The notes beneath the pieces were generated by a model, which was not told where the DNA came from, did not search any database, and was given only the letters and a program-made list of their open reading frames with translations. A stretch of 64,000 nucleotides of DNA from Rutstroemia sp. NJR-2017a BVV2 (lineage: Eukaryota > Ascomycota > Leotiomycetes > Helotiales > Rutstroemiaceae): positions 558,001-622,000 of the forward strand of contig NJPS01000074.1 in NCBI GenBank assembly GCA_002946415.1, written 5' to 3'. The translations under genes were made by a program, and so were the position numbers. Of the stretch, positions 10,879-22,410 are shown piece after piece; position 1 is the first letter of the stretch, and the number at the start of each line of letters is the position of its first letter.

Positions 10879-12223
10879 TTATACATGAGCTCTGCCACTC
10901 CGCCTCCGGTTGCCCAATGTATGTGATTCCCTCTCCGCCTTGGACATCGTCGTAATATCGTAATAGTTCCCACTGGTACTGTGCTTCTTACTGAACTCCT
11001 TGTACTGTAAACCAGGCGTTAGCAATACTGCATGGTATTGAAGCAGCTAAAATGAGCGCCTACCTCAACCTTCCAATCCCATCTATACCACTTCCGTATG
11101 TCCCAGTTACCAAAACTGTATACCACAACCTTCCAATCATCTTGCGGCTTCCAATCTTTCTTTTCAGCCCAGTATTTGTATCCATCTCCACCATTTGCCT
11201 CTTGGCACTCTTTCTTTTTCCTATACTCCTCCCTCCAAGCTTCGATCTTTTCTTTATCTAGCTTAACTTGGCTTCTCAAACTTTCCGTCAAATCAATACC
11301 AGCCTCATCGCATAACCTTACAACTTCACATCCCCACGTTATATCGAGATCCCCACCATCTTGGTCTATGAATTCAAGCCACAACAACGAAATTATCGCA
11401 ATATTCTTAATACTCGAATCAGGTCTGAAAAGATCATGCTCCGCAAGCATCTCGAAAGAAGTAAGGACCATAGTCCCAAACATGTTCATGATAGCTTTGA
11501 TAGTATCGCTATCGTCGTTCACTGCCAAACAAACTCGTTAGTACGATGTTTTCGAAACAGCTTGGTGAGAATACTCACTCATCCATTCGCATAGACAGCC
11601 GCTTTTGAGAAACGCTGCGGTGCCTTCGACGTATGCCCATTTCTTGTACGGGCTTACGGTCTTTTTGTATATATCGCGGTTGAAGTCTTTTAACTACATG
11701 GAGAGTTTAGCAGGTCGTCATATGTATGGGGGGGTCATGATACGTACCATATTGGTCAAGAGCTCGTTAAAGCCCCATCCATTCCAATCATTGTAGATGA
11801 ACATGCCGTGTACGTCCTGATCCCGCTTTTCCTGCTCGTTCTGTAATTTATCTAGAATCTTGACGCCGTCCCCGGAAAGTGGGTATCCCAGGTCGGATAT
11901 GCGATGAGTCCATTTCTCGCCAAGGGGTTGTCCGGTGGGGATATCTTTGGGGACGTCACGGTCGTCATTGTCGTTGTCAGATTCAGATTCAGATTCATCA
12001 CTGTCATCGTCTTGTGGCCAACGGAGAACTACGTATGTGGGTTTCTCGGAAAGCTTGGAGAGGGTATTGTATCAGTTCCTGTTCTTGCTGGAATCCTGGG
12101 TCATGAACTTACTGTGTCCGGATTCGAAAACTTGACGCCTGATTGTGGAGAGGACCTAGTAGATGTTTTGGCCGCTTTCGGGGTGCCAGACTCGGCTGCT
12201 ATAGCTTTTCTTTTTGCTGGCAT
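10879..12223 (-). CDS. Unrecognised acidic, Trp-rich protein
   Basis: Five exons (12223-12113, 12053-11748, 11693-11579, 11521-11064, 11004-10879) join in frame through short GT-AG introns (54-59 bp) and give 371 residues. The N-terminus is basic (MPAKRKAIAAESGTPKAAK), compatible with a nuclear signal. An acidic run DDDSDESESESDNDNDDRD follows at about 52-70. The middle has YKKWAYVEGTAAFLKSGCLCEWM and a helical segment with IKAIMNMFGTMVLTSFEML. A later segment has AEKKDWKPQDDWKVVVYSFG and WDIRKWYRWDWKVE. The tail is Arg-rich (GNRRRSGRAHV). I do not recognise the family. The clean splice phases and continuous composition support a real gene. It is head-to-head with the SLIP-GC-like GTPase. Confidence 0.75.
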
Positions 12224-13081
12224 ATTTTCAGATTAACGATACAGAAATATTTCAGTAACTTCACGCCAGATTTGGTTTGCAGTGAATATTAAATTAATGA
12301 TCGATTGATGCAGTACTTAACAGGATAGAATGGGGCAATACGAATACAAATACACGCTGTACTGTGCGACGCAGCCGGTGAGGCAAAGTTTATACGTCGA
12401 CTTGTTTACATGAGACGTCATGATCAACCTCCTTTTTCACGCGAATAAACGCGCTCTCAGCTGATAGAAACGGCTAGAAATCACAATCCTTGAGGTTGAT
12501 ATCGGATATTATTCCCACCTTGGTATTCCGAGACGACTCCGTAAACTTACTCGCCGGGGAAACAAAGGTTAAATTTATTCTGGTAGATTCTACTCCGTTA
12601 CCACCCTATTAAAGGTTAATTTTTTTGCGGAAGATACTAGAAAAATATTAACCTTTATTACGCCGGTAACTAAGTATCAACAAAGGTGCTTTTACCGAAT
12701 CAGATTCTGAAAATCCTACAATTCTGTGGATATTAACAATAAACTGGGGTATATATATTAACCTTTGTTATCCCGGCTACGAAGTATAACAGACATCATA
12801 TGGTAACACAGTAAATTCCACGCTAAGTTAAAGTTTCCACTCTCCACTCGCATTTTGAAATTCACCCGCGTATTCAAATTCACTCGCGTGGCGCGTCTTC
12901 AAATTTCCTATTTGTGTTGTTGATTGCACAACCAGAATCCTTCCAGCTTATGCAACCAGAACAACCCACTCCTTCCTTTCTGTGTGCTGACGACTACCCC
13001 TACTTTTATTGACACCGGCATCGCGTCTTTCTAATACAACGTCGTTCATACCCCGCACTCCTCTCCCGCGCGCCTATCGTC
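12224..13081. promoter_or_regulatory. Divergent promoter region of the acidic protein and the nuclear GTPase
   Basis: An 858 bp gap separates two divergent start codons. Its middle (12539-12793) is filled by related repeats listed separately; the last 200 bp before 13082 are pyrimidine-rich. No coding frame is supported. Confidence 0.5.
12539..12793. repeat. Dispersed TTAACCTTT-containing repeat family (direct and inverted copies)
   Basis: Two imperfect direct copies of about 36 bp start at 12647 and 12757; both begin ATTAACCTTT, then TTA, CCGG and AAGTAT at matching offsets. A third copy lies inverted at about 12574-12539 (complement reads AACCTTTGTTTCCCCGG then AGTAAGT). A short inverted piece AAAGGTTAAT at 12611-12620 pairs exactly with ATTAACCTTT at 12647-12656, giving a possible hairpin. 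This could be a remnant of a small inverted-repeat element or a set of regulatory sites. Confidence 0.7.
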
Positions 13082-16000
13082 ATGGCCATGGAGCTACCGG
13101 AAGACGAGCTTGCCACACAACAAGCGCTGCATCAGGATGCTCTGAAGCAAGCACCTAGCGCTCCACGGCAAGATGGCGAATTCTGGGCTGCTGGTAAGTA
13201 GTTCTTCCTCTGTTATCATCATATCTCCAGAAACCCGTCAGAAAATCGAACTGCACTGATCACACTATCCAGTTCTCCCTCCCCATCAGGATCCCCATTC
13301 AAGCGATCCTAAAAATTTCCACTGGTTCAAGGTGAAGAGTAAACACACTGTCTCAAAAATCCAAGGAGCCTACTTCAAAAAAACCGGCGTTTCGCCTGTC
13401 CTACGGCAAGGAAACCGTCCCATCTCATTGACAGAGAAAATGAGTGATATCAATTATTTTGGCGACGACATTGTCGTTTTCTGGAGCACGAGTAATGTGG
13501 TGAAATCCGAGTCCAGGCCTTCTCGAGAACCGTTACAGCCGCTAAAAGTCCAGCCGCGAGCACCATCCTCGGCGAGTAACACACCATCCAGTCTGAAGCC
13601 TGGTTCAAGTCTCGATCCCGCAAAGGTTAAACCACAGCCTGTCGAGCCCCCTTTCTCCCCTCATACTCCTCATCCTTTACTTCGTCAAACAATGTCTCCA
13701 GCTTCTGTGCGGTCACCTACACGATCCCAGCCGCTTAGCGAGACGGGCCTACCTCCTAAGGATCCTATCGCAGGCTACCCATTATTTGCCGACGAACATC
13801 GTGACAGCTATACGTCTGCTAGATCCACTCCAGGTATGGTAAATTGCTTCCTTTAATGTACTAGCTAACTTCAAATAGCCCAGGTCGAAAGTTCCTTGGT
13901 AACATATTGGAATGGAATTTCACAAAGAGCACGAAACACGTACGGAGACATCGCTATTGAGGGGTCTGGGTCCGGGAATTCATCGCTGATACCACCGAAT
14001 TCTCGGTCGACCCCTACACCGGGCGTCCAGAGGCCGTCTCTGGTGGATCAGTCGAGCGACTACGGAACACCTATTACTTCTGAACTAGAGGACGTATGGA
14101 TAGATTCTAAAAAGGAAGAATCTCCCCCTCCTGTTATGGACAATGATATCCCTGAAATAGCTCCGCCGGTAGTGGAACTTGCGAAAACCAGATTACAAAA
14201 GGTTATCGAGGAAAGCACCCCTGAACAGCTCGAGAAAGAAGTCCAGAAGACAAATGCTTTTCTGGATGTTCTCAAGAATCATTTCAAAGTTCCAGAAGCC
14301 GCTCAGCACCAGGATGCAACACATTGGCTCAAGCAAATTGGTTAGTTTTATCCAAAGTTTGATGTTGATCAATAGTTGACCGAAGTGTCTACAGAGAGTC
14401 TTCAAGCACAGCCTGTCGATAGTCCTACCATCATCGGGGTTGTCGGAAATACTGGAAGCGGAAAGTCTAGCGCGATTAACGCAATGCTTGATGAAGAACG
14501 ACTTGTTCCTACAAACTGGTATGTTCTACTCCAACCGTGTACCAATTTATGAGCCTAGCTCAAAGTTCATATTTGGTTGCCCGATATCTTACAATAACTT
14601 GAGCATCACTTACTCACTATATCTAGCATGCGCGCTTGCACAGCGGTTGTTACTGAGTTGTCCTGGAATTCGAGCGATGATCCAGCCAAGAAATATAGAG
14701 CTGAGATTGAGTTTATAAAGGCATCCGATTGGCAGAAAGACCTTGAAGTTTCTCTTAATGAATTGATTGATGGATCCGGAAATGTAGCTACACCGTCCAC
14801 ATACGTGGGATCCTGCTGACATATTTTACAGATCTCCAGAGACTGCAACAACGCGGAATCAGAAGCTGGCGTTGCATATGCTAAAATCAAAGCTGGTAGG
14901 TCATCCCCCTGAAGCTAGTGACAACATGATCTAATAAGCCTCAGTGTACCCAAACAAGACCAAGGAGATGCTGGCTGAATCGACTGTTGAAGAATTGATG
15001 CGCGAAGAGAGTGTCCGTAGTGTTCTTGGAACCACAAAGACGTTCGAAAAGTCACGACCAGAGTTCTTTTACAAAGAGCTTCAACGCTACGTTGATAGTA
15101 AAGAGAAATCCACAGGCGATAAGGACAAATCGAGCAAAGATAAGGTCAAGAAGACCATGGAATTTTGGCCGCTAATCAAGGTGGTGAGGATTTATACAAA
15201 AGCAGACGCTTTGTCTACGTAAGTTTAGAAGTCTTTCGTTTACCATTGGATGCTCCAAGTCATGGATCACATCTCGATTGTTGAAATACGATTTCGACAC
15301 TGAGAAAATTTCGGTGTCTGATTTTCGTCCATGATCTAAGACTATACGGGCGGCTCAGTTCTATTGTAGCTAACGTATGTCAGGGGTGCTGTAATCGTTG
15401 ATTTACCTGGTGTTCATGATTCTAATGCCGCTCGTGCTGCAGTGGCTGCCGGATACATGAAACAATGCACTGGTACGTGTTGCGATATTGTTAGATATGC
15501 TTCCTACTAACGTAGACCTAGGCTTGTGGATCTGCGCTCCTATCAATCGAGCAGTCGATGATAAAGCGGCAAAGTCTCTCCTTGGTGAATCTTTCAAGAG
15601 ACAACTCAAGTATGATGGAGTAAGTCAAGTCAAGTCAAGTCTTATTTGAATACACACGATCATCCGCATGTAAAGTTTCAGATATGCTAACATGTAAATA
15701 GCAATTTTCGCGAATCACCTTTATCTGTACCAAGACCGATGACATCTCTGTCCATGAGGCTTCCGACTCACTGGGATTGGAGCAGGATATGACTGAAGAT
15801 TATGCAAAGATCGATGAGATCGACAAGAAAATGAGGATCCTGCGCGAAAAGACCTCCGAGTTGCGAGAAAGTAAAGCTGTTTATGGTGAGATGTTAGATG
15901 ATGCAGACGATGCAATTGATGTCTGGGATGACTTGAGGTCCGCAGTCGAAGATGGAAAGACAGTTTTCGCTCCCAAGGAAAAACAAAATTCGCCCAAACG

Positions 16001-18356
16001 AAAGCGATCTTCCACTCCCAAGAAGTCACGCAAGAAGCAGAAGAAAGATCGCACCGACGACGACGACAACTTCATCGATGACGGTGATGACGACGAGGCT
16101 AAGAGTGACAATGATAGTGAGAGCGGTAGCGAATCCGGAGACGAGGACTCTGACAGAGGTGAACCTTTGACGATCGAAGTTGTCGAAGCTAAACTTGCTG
16201 AATTGAAGGAGACCAAAAAGAAAGCCCGCAAGGAAAAGGCTGCTTTCGATGTCAAGATCAAGGAGGCAAGGGAAGAACTAGGCAAACTCGAGAAAGACAA
16301 ACAGGAAATCGACACTAGGATGCGTGCTGTTTGTATCGGAGGTAGGAACAAGTACTCTAAAGGTGCCATCCAGCAAGATTTTGCTGCCGGTATCAAGGAA
16401 CTTGACCAAGAGAACGCCGAGGAAGAAGATGCGGAAAACTTCAACCCTGAAGAGGATGTCCGAGACTACGATGCCGTGGCCAAAAGTTTACCGGTGTTCT
16501 GCGTCAGTAGCAGAGCCTACCAGCAGATGAATGGGAGATTAAAGCATGATGCTACGATTCCTGGCTTCCGCGACATTGAACAAACGGAAGTATGTTACAA
16601 CCATTCTCTACGAAAAGATTCGACTACCAACGTGCGATGTACTGACATTTTCTAGATCCCACAACTACAAGCCCACTGCAAGAAACTCACCGAATCTGGA
16701 CGCAACGCTAACTGTCGCCGATACCTTAATTCCTCACTTCAGCTTATACTATCCCTGTCCTTATGGGCAAGCAATGATGGAACCGGTCTTAACCTTACGG
16801 ACACCCAAAAGGCAGCCGAAGCTCGCTGGCTTGAGAGGAAGCTAAGTGAGTTAGAACATAATCTCGACAAGTCAGTTGCAGATTCCATTTCAGAGATCAA
16901 GGAGGTTTTAGAAGAGAATATCTTTGAGCGTTTCGGAGAAGTAATTCAGCTTGCCGTTGACCAGGCTCCTGTTACGGTTGGCAAATGGGGTGCACCAGTC
17001 AATCGGGCTAATCGTGCCGAAGGAGGTCTATATTGGTCTACTTATAAAGGTATTATTTATCCCAACCACTCCCAGAGAATGAAGCTAACGAATGCAGCTG
17101 TTTGCCGTCGGGAGGGTGTGTATGGAAACGGCCATTGTAAGATCACCTTGATATTTATATTCAATTCATACACTAACTAGTCAACCATCAGCATCCTATG
17201 ATTTCAACTCCGATCTCACCGAGCCTATCATGAAACATCTAGCCAACAACTGGGAGAAAGCTTTCGCTAGACGAGTACCCTCCGTGCTTCAGAGTTTTAC
17301 TAGAAAAGCCAAAGCAGTTATCACCAATTTCCATCGCGAGGTCGAAGACCGCAGTCGCAAAAATGGTGCTGGAGCCGCTGGTTTATCGATGCTGTCTCAA
17401 CAACTTCGCACCTACGAAGCTACATTCTCTATTGTTACTTCAGAGATGGCCGAGGCGGTAAATAACCTACAACGTGACGCTAATCGTGAATTCGTGCCGG
17501 TTGTGGCTGCTAGACTGGCTTCGGCTTATCAATATTGTGTCGAAGAACACGGTATGTCTGGTTCAACATTTTCTTGGCCTTTAAATATTTATACTAATAT
17601 GTGTCTGCAGGCAGTGGATCGTACATGCGTATGAAGCGTCACATGCATGAACATATCGACCAAGAGCGCCATTCTATGTTCAAGGACAGCTGTGATGAAG
17701 TCAAGAAGAGGTTGACTCAGATGTGTCGCCATGTGGAAGAACAAATGAATAACCGGACAGATGAGGTTTTCATTTTGATGCGGAGAGATTACCTTACTGT
17801 GATTAATGGAGCCCAAGTTAACGGCGATATTATGCCGAAGTGGGAGAGACACATGAGGGCCAATGTTGCACAGGCATTAGAAGAGCATGAAAAAGATGAA
17901 GCTCAAGCGTTGGAGAATGCAGATGGAGCCGGAGAGGATAGCGATACGAGAACTGAAGGCGCTGTAAAGGAGGAAGAGGGAGATACAACGATGGAAGAGA
18001 CAACCAAGGAAGAAGACGAAAGTAAGGAAGACACAACCGAGAAAAATATTAAGGGAAACATCGCAGATGATACCAGTATGGAAGTCGACAAACCCGACGT
18101 CCCAACCAAAGAAAGCATCGCAAACACCGAGAGCAACGAGACTTCAGACGTCAACCCCGCCGACACCGTTTCAAACACTGTCTCAAGCGAAGCAGACCTT
18201 TCAGAACTCGGTAGCACTCCGTCATCGAGTAACGCCAATGATGATGCAAACATGGCTGTTGAGTTGGACGTATCCACTGAAGAGGCTACTCCTACGCCTA
18301 CTCCCAGCCGCACGGAGAGCGTGACTTCTTCTGGTGCTTCTTCGCCGGAGAATTAA
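13082..18356 (+). CDS. Nuclear GTPase, SLIP-GC-like (dynamin superfamily)
   Basis: Fourteen exons from 13082 join in frame and give about 1455 residues. The G1 P-loop VGNTGSGKSSAINAML spans about residues 394-409 (exon 14395-14518). It is followed by the NCMRACTAVVTELSW strand, the G3 motif VIVDLPGVHDSN near 590 (exon 15384-15472) and the G4 motif FICTKTDDIS near 657 (exon 15702-16589). This order and wording match the fungal nuclear GTPase SLIP-GC family. A coiled, highly charged insert follows G4, with a strong nuclear-signal-like segment KRKRSSTPKKSRKKQKKD and Asp-rich runs. The C-terminal 150 residues are acidic and Glu/Thr/Ser-rich. The N-terminal 390 residues carry FGDDIVVFWS and Pro/Ser-rich linker. 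Known for the vertebrate namesake: nuclear GTPase limiting DNA damage in germinal-centre B cells; the fungal role is not established. Confidence 0.88.
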
Positions 18357-19195
18357 CTGGTTATTGTACTTTTAGGCGCAAATTCTATGCTGATTTGCTT
18401 TTCGCTTCCGATCTTGTATAATTACAGGCAGTCTTCTTTTCTCTTTGTTTCTCTGGAAAATCCCTTCCTCTTCATTCCATCTCAGCTGTCCTGCACTGTA
18501 CCTGCAAGTCACAACATGGAGCTAGGAGCTAGGAGTACTTCGTTTCTCTCTATGGGCGTGAGCGTGAGGCGCGGATCTGGATCATAGGGAGTTGCTAATT
18601 GCTCGTGGGTAAAAGTTTCGGGTGGATTATTTGTTTCGCGGCGCGGCGCGGCGTGGCGTGGATATGACAATGGATGGCTAGATGGATACATGACATGATC
18701 TATGTATATTGTATTGTATTTTAAAGTCAGTTTGAGGGTAGCTAGTTGGCTGGATAGCTGGATAGCTGGATAGGAAGAAGAATTTATACATATTCAATGT
18801 TCCTAGATTGGACCGTAAGGTTGTGATTTCCCTTGATCTTCTCAATATCATGACTTCCCCTTAATCTTCGCCCTTGGGCTCAATACCAAGCCGCGATAAT
18901 ATCATATGAGGCAGAATGCAGACAGAATCATGCTAACCTATTCTTCCCATCTCACTTCACTATCAAAATTCTAGTTTACTATGCTGGGTCTATCTAAATA
19001 CCTCGTCGAGCGAACGCCCTTCGATTCTATCTTCACCCCAAATCATGCATCCACTCATCCATCCATCCATCAATCAATGTTCGAACACCTCCGTCCTTCA
19101 TTCTCCATTCGCTATACATAGCATATAATATATTGCAACACTCCGTCCTGTCTATCACCTCTCCCTCTACCCCTCCCCAACTAACCCCCTTTACC
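18357..19195. other. Convergent 3' intergenic region
   Basis: No gene is supported between the GTPase stop and the UDP-glucose dehydrogenase stop. There are short simple repeats (GGATAGCT at about 18750, CATCCATC at about 19050) and a GC-rich patch CGCGGCGCGGCGCGGCG at about 18638. Confidence 0.5.
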
Positions 19196-21288
19196 TTACC
19201 TCCCCCTCTCAAACTCACTCCCTCTCCCCACCCCCACAACCCTAACCTCCACCCCCAGCTCCATCCTAATCTTCTCCACCACCCTCTCATCCAGCACCCC
19301 CCTCCCATCGAAAATCCACCTCGGCGCATTCATCCCCTTAACAATCCTCTTCCAGTCAATTCTCCTTTCTTCATCTTTCCCCTTCTTCCTATCTCTATCC
19401 CTTGTTTCCCTCTCACACTTCTCGCAGCCTTCTTCACATTCGCGGTCTGGGTATAGTCTTCCTAGTGGATCATCTTCTGCCCCAGCTGCAGATATCGAGG
19501 GTGAAGTTTTACTCAGTTGTAGAAGTTCGAGCTCCGTTGGATAGATGCTAGCGAAAGATTTTGGTTCTTCCACTTTTTCGTTGCTGTCCCCTGTGGAATC
19601 CTCCAACTCCCTACAAATAAGCAACGCATCCGCCCCCTCGCAAGCAGCATACAAACACTCCTCTACTCGCACCCCCTCCAACCCCTTAACCTCCTCCCTC
19701 AGCACCTCCCCCTCACACCCCCCATCCCAAACCCTTATCTCGCTCGGCCTCTCCCCCAGCACCCTCTCCAACACCTCCCTCGCCAAACTCTCCCTCACAT
19801 CCCCCGTCCCCCTCTTAAACGCATACCCCAGCACCCCCACCCTCTTCCCCCTCAACCCGCCCATGCCCCTCCCACCCCCCACACACCCCACCACCCTGCT
19901 TACCCACCTCCTCCGCACCCACTCATTCATTTCCAACACCCCCTCCCAATACCCCGCCACCTCATCCAACCCCAGCCCCTCCGCCAAATACACCAGACTC
20001 CTAACATCCTTCGCGAAACAGCTCCCCCCAAACCCAATCCCCGCTTTCAGATACTTGTCCCCGATCCGCGTATCCGCGCCCACAGCCGCGGATATCGACG
20101 CTATGTCTGCGCCGACGTGCTCCGCGATGCATGCGATGCTGTTGATTGAGGATATGCGCTGCGCGAGCATGGCGTTGGAGACGAGCTTGCTGAGCTCGGA
20201 GGAGGCGAGTGAGGTGTGGATGAGTTTGGAGCGCGGGAGGAAGTGGTAAAGGGAGGTGAGGTGATGGGTTGCGTGCGGGGAGGTGCGGGAGGTGCCGATT
20301 AGGACCCGGTCTGGGTGGAGGAGGTCGTGGATAGCGGTGCCGGCGGAGAGGAATTCGGGGTTGGAGAGGATGGGGAAGGTGCTGGTGGGGCGGTGGGTGC
20401 GGAGCTTGGGGGGAGGTTAGTTTGGTTTTGTGCAGTTGAAATAATATAGTGAAATAACGCATTATGACAAAAGAGGTGGGTTAATATATACATACCAAAC
20501 TCGTAATAAACTCGTTCGTACGACAAGGCACCGTACTCTTCTCCACCACAATCGTCCCATCCCTCGCATACCTCGCAATATCTCCAACAACAGCTTCCAC
20601 CGCCGTCATATCCGTAGCTTTCCCCGCCCCCAACCCATAGTTCTTGGTCGGTGTATTAACCGCGATTATGATCATATCCGCTTCACGCATACATTTTTCT
20701 ACATCAGTCGAGAAAAAGAGATTGGGCGCACGAGCTGGTATGTGAATATCCTCTTTCAGGACATCACCCTTGAGATCGGGATTGCTGGGTAGTGTAAAGC
20801 TTCTTGTGCCGTCGCGGCAGATGCGGATTATCTCGGAGAGACCAGTCTCGTGGATGGGGAGGTGCTTGGAGTTCCATTGTTGGATTCGGATGGGGTCTTT
20901 GTCGACGACGGAAAATGTTGTTTGGGGGTTATTGAGTGCGAGAATGGCTGCTGTGGGTCCGCCTGTGGTGCTTTGGTGAGTATAGTATTCAAGGTATAGA
21001 TGGGGGTTGATTTAGAAAGAACGTGAGCGTAGACGTACCGACGTAACCTGCACCAACGCAACATACATTCTTCATTGTACTGTATGAAGATGAACTCATG
21101 ATCGTTGCTGCATCATTATTCCCAACACTGATCTCATCATCTAGAGTCAGGTTCCGTAGTACTGGACTGAATGTGAGACTTCCGTCTGGGGTGGTGGGTG
21201 CTGTTGATAGCTCGTGAAGGCCATCGTCTATGTTCGATGGTAGTTCGAAATGAGCAGACATTTTCTCATATGCGAAGTGGCCTGCCAT
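19196..21288 (-). CDS. UDP-glucose 6-dehydrogenase with C-terminal domain insertion
   Basis: Three exons (21288-21039, 20962-20496, 20404-19196) give 641 residues. Known reaction: UDP-glucose plus 2 NAD+ to UDP-glucuronate. Visible motifs are the Rossmann start VCCVGAGYVGGPTAA near residue 76, VVEKSTVP, LSNPEFLSAGTAI near 253-265, SELSKLVSNAMLAQRISS (holding the catalytic Lys), the catalytic Cys368 in GFGGSCFAKD, FKRGTGDVRES, and PRWIFDGRGVLD near the end. The protein is longer than the usual 450-500 residues, for two reasons: about 70 extra residues at the N-terminus, and about 80 residues inserted near 503-585 with a Cys cluster ECEEGCEKC. The Glu that follows FLA in the human enzyme (Glu165) is Ala260 here; the Glu before FL (Glu256) is kept. 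It could be a paralogue of the main enzyme. It is divergent from a GT4 glycosyltransferase. Confidence 0.9.
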
Positions 21289-22410
21289 CTTTGAAGATAC
21301 TTTTGGGGTTTCAATGAAGATGCGTGTACTTCCTTTAACTCGAAACTGTCGTATATTTGAGACGGGAGCGGCAGTCCCACGCTCAGTGAGGGAATGTTAC
21401 GTTTGAGTAGCAGACAAATATGAAAGCACAAGCTCTAAATGTCTTGATTGTGCCAGAATAAATGAAGATTTATCCCAATAGTCGTATATGAAGAGAAACA
21501 CAGGAAAGCAGGAAAGAGAAAGGCAAACCCGTACTACAAGAACAGAAGGTGCATCCCATTTCTACCTTCCACGAGCCATTGTCATTACTCGATTAAATTG
21601 ACTGTAACGCTACAAGCGCTCCCCCAAGCGATCATCAATTGCTTCATATCGTAATCACGACCTATACAAATATCACAAGGACGGCAGATGATCTTATCAT
21701 GAAAAAAGGCAAAGAACAATGAGAGCCAACAACAATACGCACGTTGTTGATAACAGTGGCTCGTGTCTCATGCTCCGCCACGAAAATTCCTCGCTGACTT
21801 TATCTTTGTTTATCTTGGAGTTGCAATCTTCTGCTTTTATTATGATTTCCTATCTTATGGATATCGTGATATTGTCGTCGCTATCCCTTACGGCCACAGG
21901 ATGCCCCACGTGGAGGGGTTATCCCACCTTTTATTGGCTGCTTGTTTGGAATCACCAAAGGACCAATCGAAAATGGCTGGCATGACCACAACCTCGAGTA
22001 ATAATTGCAAGAGGTGAGCTCTCTGGTCGATCATGTTTATTCTGATAAGTTTGGGGGAAAATGTAAACGCGAAATTGATTGCTTCCCGAGGCATACCGCG
22101 GGTTTTCACCTAGGCAATTGGATGTTCCAAATAGCTTCAAATAGTTTGCTGCAGCTGATCATCCTTTTGGCCTATCAGTACAAAGTCGGCCGACTCTTTT
22201 GGCATTGTAGAGGCGTAGTGGCGCGGGTCAAGAGAGGCACGACACGTGAACGGCCTCGGGCATCCAATAAAAGGCCACGCCCAAATTTTTCGTGATACTA
22301 GTTGGGCACAAACCGCTATCCAGTGGAATAGATATTTCAGTCGTCCTCGTAAAGAAACTGGAAAGCAAGTCGAAAACCAAAAGACATAAAAAAAGTTGAC
22401 TTCATCCAAA
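21289..22410. promoter_or_regulatory. Divergent promoter of UDP-glucose dehydrogenase and GT4 with two CACGTG sites
   Basis: The 1122 bp gap between divergent starts holds a near-palindrome CCCCACGTGGAGGGG at 21904-21918, containing CACGTG flanked by CCCC/GGGG. A second CACGTG lies at 22243-22248. CACGTG is the established core for bHLH factors and AGGGG/CCCCT the stress-response element core; their use here is inference. No coding frame is supported. Confidence 0.5.

Noticed and set aside
13082..18356. Septin or classical dynamin identity for the GTPase
   Set aside because: The DLPGVHDSN and FICTKTD motifs and the charged insert fit SLIP-GC-type proteins; septin-unique and dynamin GED elements are absent.
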